A stretch of DNA of 64,000 nt from assembly GCA_030549335.1 (NCBI GenBank), contig CM060191.1, positions 55,377,947 to 55,441,946 on the forward strand, written 5' to 3'. Every line of letters begins with the position of its first letter. The first letter of the stretch is position 1. Below are positions 48,432-60,095 of the stretch, piece by piece. Source of the DNA: Pontederia crassipes. Taxonomy: Eukaryota > Streptophyta > Magnoliopsida > Commelinales > Pontederiaceae. Under the pieces are notes generated by a model. That model did no database searches, was not told the DNA's origin, and saw only the letters and a program-made list of their open reading frames with translations. Position numbers and translations under genes: made by a program.

Positions 48432-50350
48432 CGTGCTACAGTTGTTGCACACACAACGTGAGGGCAAGCGGGCAACGGGAGCTGCCCATCACTCATGAGC
48501 ATGCCGTCCAATGGGCGCCATGCACGAACGAGCATAAATTTTAAGCCCTATGTCAAACTTTGGGCCACATGCAGCCCAATTGAAGAGTCATTTTTTTAAA
48601 AAATAATATCTTATAAATTCTAGAAAATAAAAGAAAATTGAAAAAGAATATGGGTCTGAACTCATAAAATTTCAATTTTTTTAATGACGTGTGATTTCTG
48701 CTTTGATACAAATGTATGCATTTTATATTATGATGCACTTTATATGTGTTATTATGTCATGATGAATATAAATGAGAAAATTATATTATTTCTAATTTAT
48801 GTACATTATAGAGTTAGAAACTTATGAATATTTGTTTGCAAGTTCAAAAAATTTAAATATGCATATTTAGTATTTATGCATATGTGATTTTGCATATTAT
48901 GCGTTGTTATTATGTGTAATTGATATTCATGAAAATTACCTAAGGATGAGTGATATAATTAGTTTTAATACAAAAGAATAAACATATTGTGACTGATTAT
49001 GCAACTTTGTATTCTAAATAATTATGTGATGAATTGATATGGAAATGAAAAATATTTTGTAAAGATGGTCATGTAATGTTAATAAGAATTTTTTTAAGAT
49101 AAATTTTCTGAAAATTGTATGACATACGATTTATGCATATTAATTTTATTATCCATGTTTTATTGTTTACATAAAATTAACATGTTGATAGTCATATATT
49201 CTTTGTGATAATGAATTTAGAAAAAATCGTTGTCATATATGTTATTACATAATATGTTTTAAGTTAGTCTGTCACACTTAAATTGGATTTTTCATATGAA
49301 TTTCGTATTAATTCACATAATTATCTTATATTTACTTAAAGTGTTTTCTAAGTGTGACACTTATTTGAATTTGGCATGATAATTGAAATATGTACATTAC
49401 TAATTCATTATGTGAATTGGACTACATAAGAAGAATTTTTTTTATGAAAGGACATGTGCATATATGAAATTATGATATATATTAGGTATAATATGTGTCA
49501 TCTAAATTTGTAAGTAGTTAATTCACATAGTTATATTATGTGCATAAGACTAACTTTATTCTACAATAATATGTGTTATGTATACTAAGAAACCAAAATA
49601 TACTTGAATGTATTTTTGAAGTAGAAATTAACAAATATATTTGTAGTTTTATATTTGCTATATTTAATGATGCCTATAACTTCTACAATTAGAGATGTGA
49701 CATTCATAAATATTTTCTTAGTTGAACGAAATTAATGATATCTTCACTTTTGAAGTCGATGATTTAAGGTTGGCAATGTGTACAAATTGATTTATGGCTT
49801 GCTTTGTATTATGTTCCCACATGATCAATTCGAGTGTGAGTAATTTGCAGCCATTTTATTGAAACAAATTTGTAGTGTTTCATGTTGTCAATTCAATGTT
49901 GAATGGATATATAAAATGAACATGAGCCTATCTCATAACCAGATAGAGAAAATGAATTAATGCAAAGAGTTAGAGTCTAAATAAGAAAAATCAAATCATT
50001 CGCTTTGTTGAAAAGCAATAGTCAAAGTACTTATTAAGAAACAAAAGTGTTATGTAGAAGATAAAAAAATTTGAAAGTGATGAAAAGCAATAGTCACGAA
50101 AGCAATAATGACTATAGAGAAATTAATATACCTTTCTATTGTTCGTCAAAAGTTTAGTTATGGATTCACATATGTATTACATGAAACTTACATAGAGCTA
50201 TTTGGATGCTTCAATGTAAAAGTATTAAGCAATGTTGTCAAGTTTGACGGTTCAGGTAAATTTGTTTTTTTTGTTTGGTAACTCGTTTCATAGAATCGGT
50301 TCAAAAATTCGTAGAATCTATGTATCAAATAAGTTTAATTATTTGAGTAA
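48432..50350. other. Gene-free AT-rich spacer
   Basis: A short GC-richer start (48432-48560) is followed by very AT-rich DNA. No coding sequence or transposon ends recognised. Confidence 0.5.
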
Positions 50351-50357
50351 ATTTTAT

Positions 50358-51143
50358 TTGTTGTTTGGTTGGGGGTGAAAAAATGGTAAGGATGGGGAAG
50401 GGAAAGGAGGAGGATCTGTTGCCCTCGTTTGGTTGAGTTTAAGATGGAGGGGAATGGAAGGGAAAGACTCCTCCTTTCCCTTCCATTCCTCTCCAAAGTT
50501 TCATTTTCTTTCCCCTCCAAATCAGGATGGAAAGAAGGGAAAAGACATATTTAGTATGTGTTTCTAATTTTAACTAAATAAATTAAACATAACATATATA
50601 AATGATCAAATCATCTAAATAAATTAATCATTTGACATTCATTCTCTTCCCATCCCTTTAATGATATCAACCAAACAGGGGTAACTATTCACTTTCATTC
50701 TCCTACATTCCCTTTCCATCATTTCTCTTTCCACTCTTTACCTTCCCTTCCCTTTAGTGAATTTTGAACCAAACAGAGTGGAAAGAGAAATGATGGAAAG
50801 GGAATGTAGGAGAATGTATGTGAATAGTTACCCATGTTTGATTAATATCATTAAAGGAAAGGGAAGGGAATGAATGCTATATCATTAATTTATTTAGACG
50901 ATTGTATCCTTTACATATGTATCAAAAATGAAAAAAAAACATACTAAATATATCTTTTCCCTCCTTTCCCCCTGATATGAAGGAAAAAGAAAATTGGAAC
51001 ATTAGAGGGGAATGGAAGGGAAAGGCCCCTCCTTTCCCTTCCATTCCCTTCCAACTTAAACTCAACCAAACGAGGGAAACAAATTCTCCTCATTTTTCTT
51101 CCCCCTTCTTACTATCCTTTCATCTCCAACCAAACAAACCCTA
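50358..51143. mobile_element. Inverted pair of MITE copies forming a hairpin of about 780 bp
   Basis: The left arm (about 50358-50736) and right arm (50776 to about 51143) are near-complementary. TCTCTTTCCACTC at 50724-50736 pairs with GAGTGGAAAGAGA at 50776-50788, and the pairing continues outward to GTTTGGTTGG...CCAACCAAAC. The loop is only 39 nt. Each arm is a copy of the family seen singly at 29556-29967. The right copy lacks the last 45 bp or so of the family. No protein is encoded. Confidence 0.85.
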
Positions 51144-51144
51144 A

Positions 51145-51694
51145 AGGAAGACCTCACATGAGGAGCAACTAGTGGATATACTAGAACGTAAGATTCACGG
51201 CAAAAGACTAGAGACGTACCGATGGTTAGAGTCACATGGATCGACCATCGACATGCCGAAGCTACATGAGAACTTGAGTTAGAGATGCATGAGCAGTTCC
51301 CAACTCTTTTCGGTAAGCCTCTGCCTCATCCATAAATTCAAGGATGAATTTTATTTTTAAGAGGTTTGTAATGTAATAGTTGGAACAATAACAGAAAAAA
51401 AATCAAACCAAATAAAAAATTAAATCTGATAAGGATTTCGAAACTTATCCAACTTAAAGGTTATAACAAATCTTCCCCTATAAATACTTCTTTTCCACCT
51501 ATCATAAATACCTTTGCCTATCCGTCAATCTCCTCACGTCCTCCCTTGTGTTCCTATGTCTAGGAGCCCAAGAACACACTGTCGGATGTCAAAGATATTA
51601 TCGGAGACATTGATACAAAGCATTGACTAACCTTTCATGGCACATTGATCTTTCAGAGCATTGTATTGATTGCTCACACCCAGATCATTGCATT
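51145..51694 (+). mobile_element. 3' end of a Gypsy element: chromodomain, purine tract and LTR start
   Basis: In plus sense, 51216-51335 encodes the end of a chromodomain (VPMVRVTWIDHRHAEAT, then a stop at 51267-51269 where Trp is expected, then EMHEQFPTLFGK). Upstream, ILERK lies in another frame. An AATTTTATTTTTAAGAGG purine tract follows, and an LTR starts TGTAATAGTTGG at 51372. The LTR has TATAAATA at 51479-51486 and is cut at 51694 by a Copia LTR. The left side is cut by the MITE hairpin. Confidence 0.85.
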
Positions 51695-51939
51695 TGTTGG
51701 GTCAAAGTTTTAATGCTTTATATAATTATATTTTAAAGATTAAAGTTAAATGCTGAAAAAGTTTAAATAAAATGGATAACTTTATGCACTAAACTTTAAT
51801 TAAATAATTGACTATGATGTTGTTAGATTCTGGATGAATCATAAATATAAAAATTGTAGAGAATCCTGTTAGCTATCCATAGAATCCAAGATTATCTAAT
51901 TTGGATAACTATGCAAAAAGTTATGATCAAAATAGTGCA

Positions 51940-52172
51940 GGACGGTCAACCTATCGGTCGACATAATGAAAGCCGGTCGAGAGAACACCGGTCGACCGAG
52001 CTGAAGATACTGATCGACCGATCAATACTGACCCCGTCCCAATTGATGTCGAGATGATACCGGTCGATGCATCGATCAACCGATTGACCGATCAAGCGTA
52101 GAAGCTGAAGGAATCAAACAACGATCACAGAGACCGATCGACTGGTCCAGATGTGCGGTCGATCGGCCTCCT
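51940..52172. repeat. GGTCGACC palindrome cluster (Copia LTR)
   Basis: About ten copies or half-copies (GGTCGACC variants such as CCGGTCGACCGAG, GATCGACCGAT and GACCGATCGACTGGTCC) just upstream of the LTR TATA box at 52255. Confidence 0.85.
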
Positions 52173-52254
52173 AGTCAAATGAATAATAATGGCCAATTTT
52201 GAAGGAGAAATTTGTGGAATAAATTCTGAAAAAAAATTTCCACGTACTGAAGGC

Positions 52255-52263
52255 TATAAAAAG
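52255..52263 (+). promoter_or_regulatory. TATA box of the Copia LTR
   Basis: GGCTATAAAAAGAG lies about 560 nt into the LTR; the same box is conserved in the related solo LTR (63234-63241, minus sense). The palindrome cluster lies about 85-315 nt upstream of it, in the promoter. Confidence 0.65.
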
Positions 52264-52863
52264 AGTTCCAAAGCCAGAAACAAATGCACTTAGTCACTAA
52301 TTGAAAAAAAAACTTCAAGTTATAAAAAAAGATCATTTTCTTGAAGTTTTCATTTTATACCTTTCTCCTTTTTCTCTTTTCTCTTCTTGTGAGCATAGAA
52401 TTGTAAAAGAGAAATATTTTGTTCAGAAAAAAAATAAAAGAGGTCCTATTTAAAAGAGGTACAAAGTTTTGCCTCTTGAGTGCGAGAAAAGATTAGTTTC
52501 ATTAGAGGAGTGGTGAGCCTTACCTCTCGAAGCAGAGAAAAGGCGGTGGTGTAAATGTCTTTTATTCCTTGCCCCATTTGAAACAAAGGAAGAGATTGTA
52601 GTGGAATCTCTACAGTCTCGAGATTGAAAAGTCGGAGCGAGAACGTAGACCACGGTGTGTCCGAACCTCGGCAACAACTACTACATGCTTTGTGATTGCT
52701 TTATCTCTCTCTATCTCATATTGGTATGGATGCGATATAAATTGCATTGATTTAAAAGATTTTTAGAATCAATTTTAAACTTCCACAACGATTAATGTGA
52801 AATCGATATTTTTATTTTAACACCACTTCACCCTCCTCTTGGTGTCCTTTGGGATCCTACAAT

Positions 52864-52875
52864 TGGTATCAGAGC
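52864..52875 (+). other. Primer-binding site of the Copia element
   Basis: TGGTATCAGAGC, followed by GGGTT, 2 nt after the LTR: a perfect initiator tRNA-Met primer site. Confidence 0.95.
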
Positions 52876-52967
52876 GGGTTGCTCTTGTTTTAAGATCAAT
52901 TCATTTTAAGATTTAATCATTTCAAAATTTTATCACCTTGTTTTAAGATTTAACAATTTTTAGAGCT

Positions 52968-54480
52968 ATGATATCAAGTGATTTTAATTTTGTCGAAAGG
53001 CAATCAATTAGTCGTCCTCCCCTTTTAAATGCATCAAATTTTGCATATTAAAAAATTAGAATCCAAGCATATATTTATTCTATTGATATCGACATGTGGG
53101 ATATAGTTGAAAAATGATATTATCTTAATAAAAAATTACCTACAGATTCTAAAGAAAAAGAAAAGATTTTTTCAAAATTTATTTGGAAAGTCAAAAATAT
53201 TTTTATTGTGTTTTGGATTCAACGGAGTTCAATCAGATTTCAAGTTGTGAAACTACAACCGAGATTTGAGAAAAGCTCATCACTACTTATGAAGGAACAA
53301 AATTAAAGAATCTAGATTGAATATTTTAAACCATCAATATGATTCTTTCAAATTGCATGATTATAAATGCATAAATGATATGGTTGTTTGGTTTAATGAT
53401 ATTTTGAATGGTTTGGGCGAGCCAAGAATTAACCTCTAAAAAATGAAAAAGATTCTCAGGTCTCTCTTCTCCAAATGACATACGAAGATGACCGTGATCG
53501 AAGAAAAAGATCTAAACAAATTGAATTTTGATGATCTAATTAGTTCACTTCTAACCTATGAGACCTCAATCCAAAGAAGATCAAGACGAAAAAGACCCCA
53601 AGAAAAAAACACTGGCATTGAAAGAAAATACAAAAGAAGAAGACTCAATGAAGATGAAGTGGACGGAAACTCGCACTTTACACAAGAAAACTAGATAACT
53701 ATCTCAAGCTGGTAAAAAAGAAAAATAAGAACGAGAAGTCAACAAGAAGATACAAACACTACAAAGAAGAAAAATCTCTGAAAGGTAAAAAGAAAAAAAT
53801 ATGAAGAGTTTAGTAAAACAAGTGATTCATCAAGCTCTTCTATTGACGAAGCATACCTATGCTTAATGACACATAACGATGAGGTAATTTCTAACATTTC
53901 AAATTATGACTCATTGAACTCTTTCGAAGAAAATTTTTCTTTAGATGTTAATAAAGAACTCTCCTCTCTTATAAAAAAATATTTTTCAATTAAAGAGGAA
54001 AATGAAAAATTAATGGATGAGATTAAAAAATTAAAAGAAGAAAAGGATGCATATTTTGTGAAAAAAAAAGAAAAAATGAAAAATAAAATTGATACTTTAG
54101 AAATTACATATGCTTGTGAAATATAAAACTAGCATATTTCTTAAAAAATGTAAAGCAAGAAAATACTTTTTTGAAAAGTATACAAAATAATAATAAGACT
54201 ATTTCTCGTGTAACGAAAAATGCTCTTAGAAAATACTTTGAATATGAAAATTTTTATTGTCCAATCGTTCCTATGGTAGAAAATCACATCTTAAAGTTTT
54301 GAATGTGAATTTTATGATCATTACGCATATCAATATAGAATAAGAAATTCATCACAACATGACATGATTTGGATTCCGAAAGGAACATTGTCTAATAAAA
54401 TAAGACTAAAAAATGTTTGGGTATCAAAAGTTACTTAATTATTTTTCAGGTGTGCCCACATGTAAAGCAAAGGACGAATG
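52968..54480 (+). pseudogene. Copia gag and start of protease, broken
   Basis: From ATG 52968 the reading begins MISSDFNFVERQ and soon meets a stop. Later segments keep the gag pattern of plant Copia elements: IDMWDIVE, then LHDYKCINDMVVWFNDILNGLGE, then DLNKLNFDDLISSLLTYE in 53488-53694, then a Lys/Glu-rich coiled-coil-like segment (53866-54126). WIPKGTLSNKIRLKNVWVSK near 54370-54430 corresponds to the linker before the protease in this lineage. Stops and frameshifts throughout; not functional. Confidence 0.8.
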
Positions 54481-54499
54481 AAAATGTGAAGACGCAAAT

Positions 54500-55340
54500 G
54501 TTATGATAAAAGTATCACCTACTTTTTTATTCTTCTCAAAAGCTCAATATCATCATTTCTTTTAAGAAAAAGGAAACACATCAAATATAGTGTTTGGTAA
54601 TTTCACTAAATCAAACTAATTAATTAGTTGGTAAACTTATTTTGATAATATTACTTGATGAGGAATATTTGGAGATTTTCAATATGTTAAAACTTTGACC
54701 TTCAAAATCCACGAGCTTTTTGCAACTTCAATGCTTTTATTTTTCTTCTACCGTGCCCATGACCCTCTTTCTAAGTGAAAAATATAAAATCCAGTTATTG
54801 TCCTCACTTATCCTTCCTTTGATAGTGGACAAAGATCCGTCAAAAAGCCCAGTTATCCTTATCGAAAAAGCAAAGCATAAACCAATTAATGAACTTTATA
54901 TGTATTCTTATTGCTATTACTAAGTTCCTTGTTTATAGATAGTGACCTAAATAAGACTAAAAATATCTTGAAATTTGATCTATTTTTCTTAATAGTTTAA
55001 CCCGTTAGTCCTCGCTAATTTTATATTATTAACAAAAGGATACCACGCCTGATACTAAAGTTGCTTCAGCTTATTTAACAATCTACATTCGCGTTTTGTC
55101 ACCACGTTTTACTTTATCGCAAGCATAAACGCGACTGCTTTCTACAACGGGAAATTAGAGTAGTCCAAGTAGACAGAATTACAAAAAGGAAAAAAAAAGG
55201 CATGAACATTTTGGATGTGATCTAACTAAAGACACCACAGGAGTCGTCAATAAGGTAGGGCGGACCTTGCCTTAATTCCACGTCCAACGAGCAAAAAAAT
55301 GTAATTCACGTAAAATAAAAAAAATAGCTAGATAATGATT
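54500..55340. other. Gene-free spacer
   Basis: AT-rich DNA. The first part (to about 54720) may be decayed Copia protease (a TNIVFGNFTKSN-like reading near 54580), but too weak to annotate. Nothing else recognised. Confidence 0.45.
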
Positions 55341-55343
55341 ATA

Positions 55344-55344
55344 T

Positions 55345-55440
<96 letters not shown>
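55344..55440. repeat. (GATA)n/(GA)n microsatellite
   Basis: A few GATA units pass into a perfect GA run of about 84 bp. It creates a meaningless Leu-Ser repeat open frame on the minus strand. Confidence 0.97.
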
Positions 55441-55441
<1 letters not shown>

Positions 55442-55686
55442 ATGGATGAGCGGAGGAGCAACTGTTGACTAAAGTTTGCAATTTTGCATGCTGTTGGAGG
55501 CTTGGAGCTGGCTCAACTAATTCCGTGGTCAATGATTTGCTAATTGGGTCAAGGCACCCATCAAAGGATGCGTGCATGCATGCTGAGTCATGCACAGTTC
55601 GCGACTCTAGCATACTTTTGATACGACATCAACTTGATTTCATGAACTTTACCATTTATCTTTTAGTTTAAGATAGAAGATCTTGC

Positions 55687-56605
55687 TGTTGGAGATTCAT
55701 GTATATGTTTGCCCTTCTGTTGATTGATATACTTTATCTACGATTTGTTTAGATTTATAACTGGTAGTTTTGGCACGATAATGTCAAATTCCTGCCCGCA
55801 TATTTTTTAACTTGGTGTGATACTCAGCAATAGAAAGAGAATCTTGAATACAAAAATTATCCTCGCTTTGAATTGAATAAACCTTCATGGCATTTACTTT
55901 ATCAACCCTTTCTTTCATATATATATTAAGCCAGAGATCACATACGACATTACTTATTAGAGATCCAAGAAATAATCAAGGTATTGCATCTCTTCTATTG
56001 AAATTTAAGAGATGCGTCAATTTGCACAAACGCATGCTTATTTTTTGCTAGAAACACATTGATTTTTCGAGCTCATGAGTGGATGTGGCATTAAGATTTG
56101 AGTCCAGACGAATCAGAATCATTCAAGTGCAAAGGACTCAATGGATCAATCAGATTCATAGAGCTTGTGCTTGAACCAGAATTAGACGACATGGTCGAAG
56201 AAATCACAAAGACAATTTCCCAAAAATCTCAAACTTCAAGATCTAGAATTATAAAATTGATCGAACATTTTAAATGAAAAGATAACACTTTATCAACAGC
56301 AACAAGAGTGGTATTACTATTAACCAAATAAGATCTGTGAAGCTACCAAACTTGCAAGCTGAGGTCGTCGACGATAGAAGAAGGATCAGTAACGGAGGCA
56401 CATATGAAATTTTATTCAAACTGAAAACTCAAACTACCACTCCCCTTTTGGTTTTATACCTAGTCTACAAAACGTAACAGAAACAAAATAAACATTATAA
56501 CTCATAAAAAAAAAGAAATGCTACATAGAGTAACGACTAGCTATTTAAACTCGGATAAAAGAACATACATAACAAAAGGACAAACATATACATGAATCTC
56601 CAACA
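55687..56605 (-). mobile_element. Copia derivative with two inverted U3 ends
   Basis: The right part is a normal minus-strand Copia 5' end. Its LTR starts TGTTGGAGATTCATG (56605 downward), followed by decayed gag (MSSNSGSSTS near 56194, LAKNKHAF near 56045, SLSIAEYHTKLKN near 55830). The left end (55687 onward) is again TGTTGGAGATTCATGTATAT but in plus sense, matching the LTR start at 32 of 34 bases and more loosely after that. The 5-mers outside are CTTGC (55682-55686) and CTTCC (56606-56610), a possible target duplication with one mismatch. A normal LTR element has U3 at one end and U5 at the other; here both ends are U3. Confidence 0.65.
55770..56194 (-). pseudogene. Copia gag remnant in the inverted-end element
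   Basis: The minus strand reads MSSNSGSSTSSMNLIDPLSP from ATG near 56194, then stops; later LAKNKHAFVQ and LSIAEYHTKLKN match the gag domain of plant Copia elements. It is in several frames, with stops. Only the N-terminal half of gag is present, then the inverted LTR end begins. Confidence 0.65.
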
Positions 56606-56610
56606 CTTCC

Positions 56611-57284
56611 GTATCATGCATAATATTTAGCTTCAACTTTAAATTTTGTTCCGGTAATTGAATTACCGATACAAATGTTTGAAATTCTTTATTCTATCAA
56701 CTTTCAGGAACATAAACTTAGAAATACTATTAATAATTAACAAGTTTAAAAGATAATATATGTATATGTGTCTTTCTAGACATTAGGAAGAAAAATATTA
56801 TTAAGGTTAAAGATTTCACCATTATTTTGTTTCTCCCTCAGTGTCAACTTCATTCCAAATTCATGTAGGTATTTGGCCCCTTAAGGGTCATTTGATTGAG
56901 GAATAAAATTGAATGAAATAAAAGAAGAAAATATTATATACTCAAAATTTAGATATATTCTTATTCAACTTTATGTTTGATACAAAGAGAAATTTTAAAA
57001 TATAATGTTTTATAATTAAAATATTTCATTCAATGGATGTCATTGAGTACATCAACGGTTATATTCTTGGCTCAAAAATGGATGTCATTGTGCATGTTCC
57101 ACAAATCCCAAAGACAAAAGGCAAATATGGTCAACAAGTGGTGAGTGGGATTGATGATCCAAACTGGCTCTCTCCTGGTCCAAGAGCCCGAAGGCCAAGA
57201 GGCTATGAACCGAAAGGAATACTACATTTTTTGCTGGAAGAGGCTCTAGAGTTGGTGCGCCACATGACAAGAAAAGAATAAATG
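56611..57284. other. Gene-free spacer
   Basis: AT-rich to about 57020. 57033-57281 is open on both strands (82 and 61 codons) but not recognised; it may be the continuation of the LINE 3' part on the minus strand. Confidence 0.4.
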
Positions 57285-59303
57285 GACGCTTGTTTCAAGG
57301 ACGTGCACACAGAGGAAGCAAGCTGGATCAACTTATTTGAGATAGGGGGTCCTAGATAGGTAAATGGATATGTCCCTATGGAAATGCCGAGGCAAGAACA
57401 AAGTAGTTGCTTTTGGCAAGGACATGTGATGAGGCAGATAAAGTGCTGTCTTGGTGAGATTCATGCGTTGGTCGGCGAGGTAGCTGTAGAATTCTAGAAC
57501 TTGCTTAAGATGTCGACAATTCCTTTTGGTAGCACGTATGCAAACTAATAGGTCCTCGACATAGAGAATTGGCTTAAAGAGAACGAGTTAATTTGGAAAG
57601 GAATGATACTTCTTTGAGAGACTGATTGATTAATCAGAGCTAAGAAAAGTTGTGATACTATGAGGAGACCCCCTTGCCGAATACCACGGTGGGTTAGAAA
57701 ATATCTAGAGGACTGACCATTAATGATAAAAGAGAAGGAGGGGGAATGGATACAAAGTTTTATCCAATTGATGAGGGGGTGGGTGGGTTTGTCCATGAGT
57801 TCCATAATCCAATTAACATTTTACCAAGAGACATGGTCGAAAGCCTTCTCCATGCCAACTTTTATGAGCATGAATTTTCGGTGTCCAGAAGCAAGAGAAT
57901 GGGTTGATTCTTAGGCAAGAAGAATGTTGTCTTGGATGTTCCTCCTAGGGATAAAATCTGTTTGCATTGGGTCTATGAGTCCGCCTAGAGATAATCAATT
58001 TGTGATAATCTTGGAGATGATTCTGTAAAGCGTGTTGCATAAGGAGATGGATTGGTAGTCTTTAACGGAGGTTGGGGATTTGATTTTGGGAATAAAATCA
58101 GGACAGTGTGGCCTCGGTCCTGGGGCAAGGATAAGTGATTAAAGAAGTTTAGGATAACCTCAGTAACTTTGGGCCTGACAATGTTCTAGTATTCATTGTA
58201 GAATTCTGATGTAAACCCATCTAGTTTCGGGGAATGGCCAGCAGGCGTAGCCTAAAGAACCTCTCAGATTTCCTCTGATGTGACGAGCTAGATAAGTGAG
58301 GCAGCCCTACTGAAGGTTGAATTTTTTTGTGTTTTGATCACCCTCATGGAGTCAAGAAACTCTAGCTTTGCTCCACCATTTAATACTAATCTGACGAAGG
58401 AGCATGTAAGTGATATGCCGACCGAAGTTCGGCGAGTGATGCGGGCCAACCTCTTCTTGCAGACCACGAGTCGCCCTAGGATGTCTTGGCTACAATGATG
58501 GGTTGCCTGCCTAATTGATCAGAGGGCAGTGGGGATGGAGGAGTACGGGGAAGGGAACATCCAGTACTTGTGCACGATGTTACGAGCTGGAGCGTACAAA
58601 TGTGCTCATACTTGAATGAGCGGGGACACGAGGTATTGTGGTTGGAAGAGAAAAAAATAGGGGTATGATCAGAGACATGGAGGAGAGGTCTAGGTTTAGG
58701 AAAGAATCTAACCAAAAGTGGTTAACAATCATGCGATCAAGACGACAGTGAATTCAGGCTAGGTCGGACTTATTGTTACACCAAGTGTAAGGATTACCAG
58801 AAAGCTTAATATCAAACATGCCATGATTGTCAATGAAAATTTTAAGACACTTAACTGATTTAGAGAGACAAAACTGGGTACCCCCCTTTTTGTCCTTAGC
58901 AGAAAGCATACAATTAATTAAAATCCTCAAAAAGAGCCTATGAAAAATCAATCGGTCTAACATTTTTAAGCAAATTTCATAATAAAGTTCTTTCTCCAAA
59001 AAGATGACAAGAAAGCAGGAAACAAATCCTTCAAAAGTAACTGCAGCGTGCAAAACATATTTAGAGGCGGGGATAGGAGTAGCCTGAGTATCTTGACCCC
59101 GTCAAGGCAGGATAATACTTTTCGATGCCCCTGACCCCTCAAAGAAAATGCCATTCCAGGAGGGACCAATGCGGCGTATCACATGTTTATATTTTACGGA
59201 ACGGACATAGATTTCTAATAATACAAAATCAAGAGAAGTTCCTAAGTGTATCTCTAACTTTCAATTCGAATGCGCTAGATAAATTCCAAATGATTATCTT
59301 CAT
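57285..59303 (-). mobile_element. L1-type LINE, decayed ORF2 (endonuclease and reverse transcriptase)
   Basis: In minus sense ORF2 starts at ATG 59303 (MKIIIWNLSSA, the usual start of the AP-like endonuclease). The endonuclease shows FDIKLSGNPYTWCNNKSD (about 58830-58770) and SDHTPIFF (about 58670). The reverse transcriptase shows QTDFIPRRNIQDNILLA (about 57960-57910), KAFDHVSW (about 57840), INWIKLCIHSPSFSFIINGQ (about 57770-57710), THRGIRQGG and LYVEDLLV (about 57570-57548), where FADD or YVDD is usual. Many stops and shifts; inactive. DNA upstream (59310-59845) is proline- and serine-rich in minus sense and may be the end of ORF1. Confidence 0.88.
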
Positions 59304-59845
59304 AGGGTAATTGGGTCCTCCTGCACCTCTCGTGGTTAAACAAACAAGGCAGTAGGTGAGTCTCCCAAAGGAAGAGGAAGGTGTTTTTTAACCTTTCCCT
59401 CGATTAGTCGTTGGCACTAGGCGAGGCCTTAGGGTGAGAGAAGGGGTGGGTGTGAGCGGACGGATGAGTCATGACTTCTTCTTCTCGGACCGAGGGGGAG
59501 GTGCCAAGTCTAGCTCATCATTTTCCTCCGCCAAGGAGTCTCCAGGAGTGACCGCGTGGTCAGTAGTTGTTGACAAGCACTCCATATCCTGGACCACTAC
59601 TTCCGAATGACCTGCAACACTGTTAGAAGAGATGGAAGAAGGGGGATGACCATAGGAGGGGGCTGCTGGAAGAACCCTCTAAAGGTCGCATGTTAGAAGG
59701 GGGAGGGGTAGAGCGGGAGGGAGGAGCTTCAGGTTGGGGGAGAGAGTTTGGAGAATAGCCCGTAGAGTGGAGAGAGTGAGGAGGGCGGTTATTCGGCGAA
59801 GGAGAAAGTTGAAGGGGAAAAGGATCATTTGTTTTTGCATGGGCA
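59304..59845 (-). other. Possible ORF1 tail of the LINE
   Basis: In minus sense this stretch encodes Pro/Ser-rich, low-complexity protein with stops, and leads directly into the ORF2 start at 59303. ORF1 proteins of plant L1 elements often end in such sequence. It ends where HBS1-like sequence begins. Weak identification. Confidence 0.35.
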
Positions 59846-59849
59846 ATAG

Positions 59850-60077
59850 GGTGTAACTATGACAGTGGCTGTTGCTTACTTTGACTCAAAGAAATATCGT
59901 GTTGTTTTACTTGACTCACCTGGTCACAAGGACTTTGTCCCCAACATGATATCAGGTGCTACACAAGCAGATGCAGCTATTCTTGTCGTTGATGCCACCA
60001 AAGGCTCCTTTGAAGCAAGCATGAATGGCAAAGGGGTTGGGCAGACCAAGGAACATGCACAACTTGTTAGAAAAATA
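59850..60077 (+). pseudogene. HBS1-like GTPase fragment A (switch II region)
   Basis: An intron-free segment encoding [31 protein letters not shown] and [13 protein letters not shown], the G3 (DSPGH) part of the GTPase domain of HBS1, an eEF1A/eRF3-family factor that rescues stalled ribosomes with Pelota. The segment is preceded by a stop (59847-59849) and diverges after QLVR. The continuation of the same domain lies next to it on the other strand. It was captured from a real gene elsewhere and cannot make HBS1. eEF1A itself is less likely, because of the TVAVAYF and [11 protein letters not shown] words. Confidence 0.85.
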
Positions 60078-60095
60078 ACGTGGATAAAGAAACTA

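Larger units (their letters stand above)
51695..52861 (+). repeat. Copia 5' LTR
   Basis: A 1,167-bp LTR starting TGTTGGGTCAAAG and ending GGATCCTACA, followed by 2 nt and the primer-binding site. It is homologous to the solo LTR at 62709-63771: both share AGAGGT..TTGCCTCTTGAGT, GATTGAAAAGTCGGAG and GATC(C/T)...TACA. The left boundary is inferred from the TG start and family similarity. Confidence 0.75.
51695..54480 (+). mobile_element. Truncated Copia element
   Basis: A 5' LTR (51695-52861), primer-binding site and gag are present, followed by the start of the protease region (to about 54480). Pol and the 3' LTR are missing or unrecognisable. It is inserted in the Gypsy LTR that starts at 51372, so it is the younger of the two. 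Because the far end is lost, no target duplication can be checked. Confidence 0.8.

Noticed and set aside
55272-55613. 113-codon frame with a long Leu-Ser repeat
   Set aside because: Produced by the GA microsatellite at 55344-55440.
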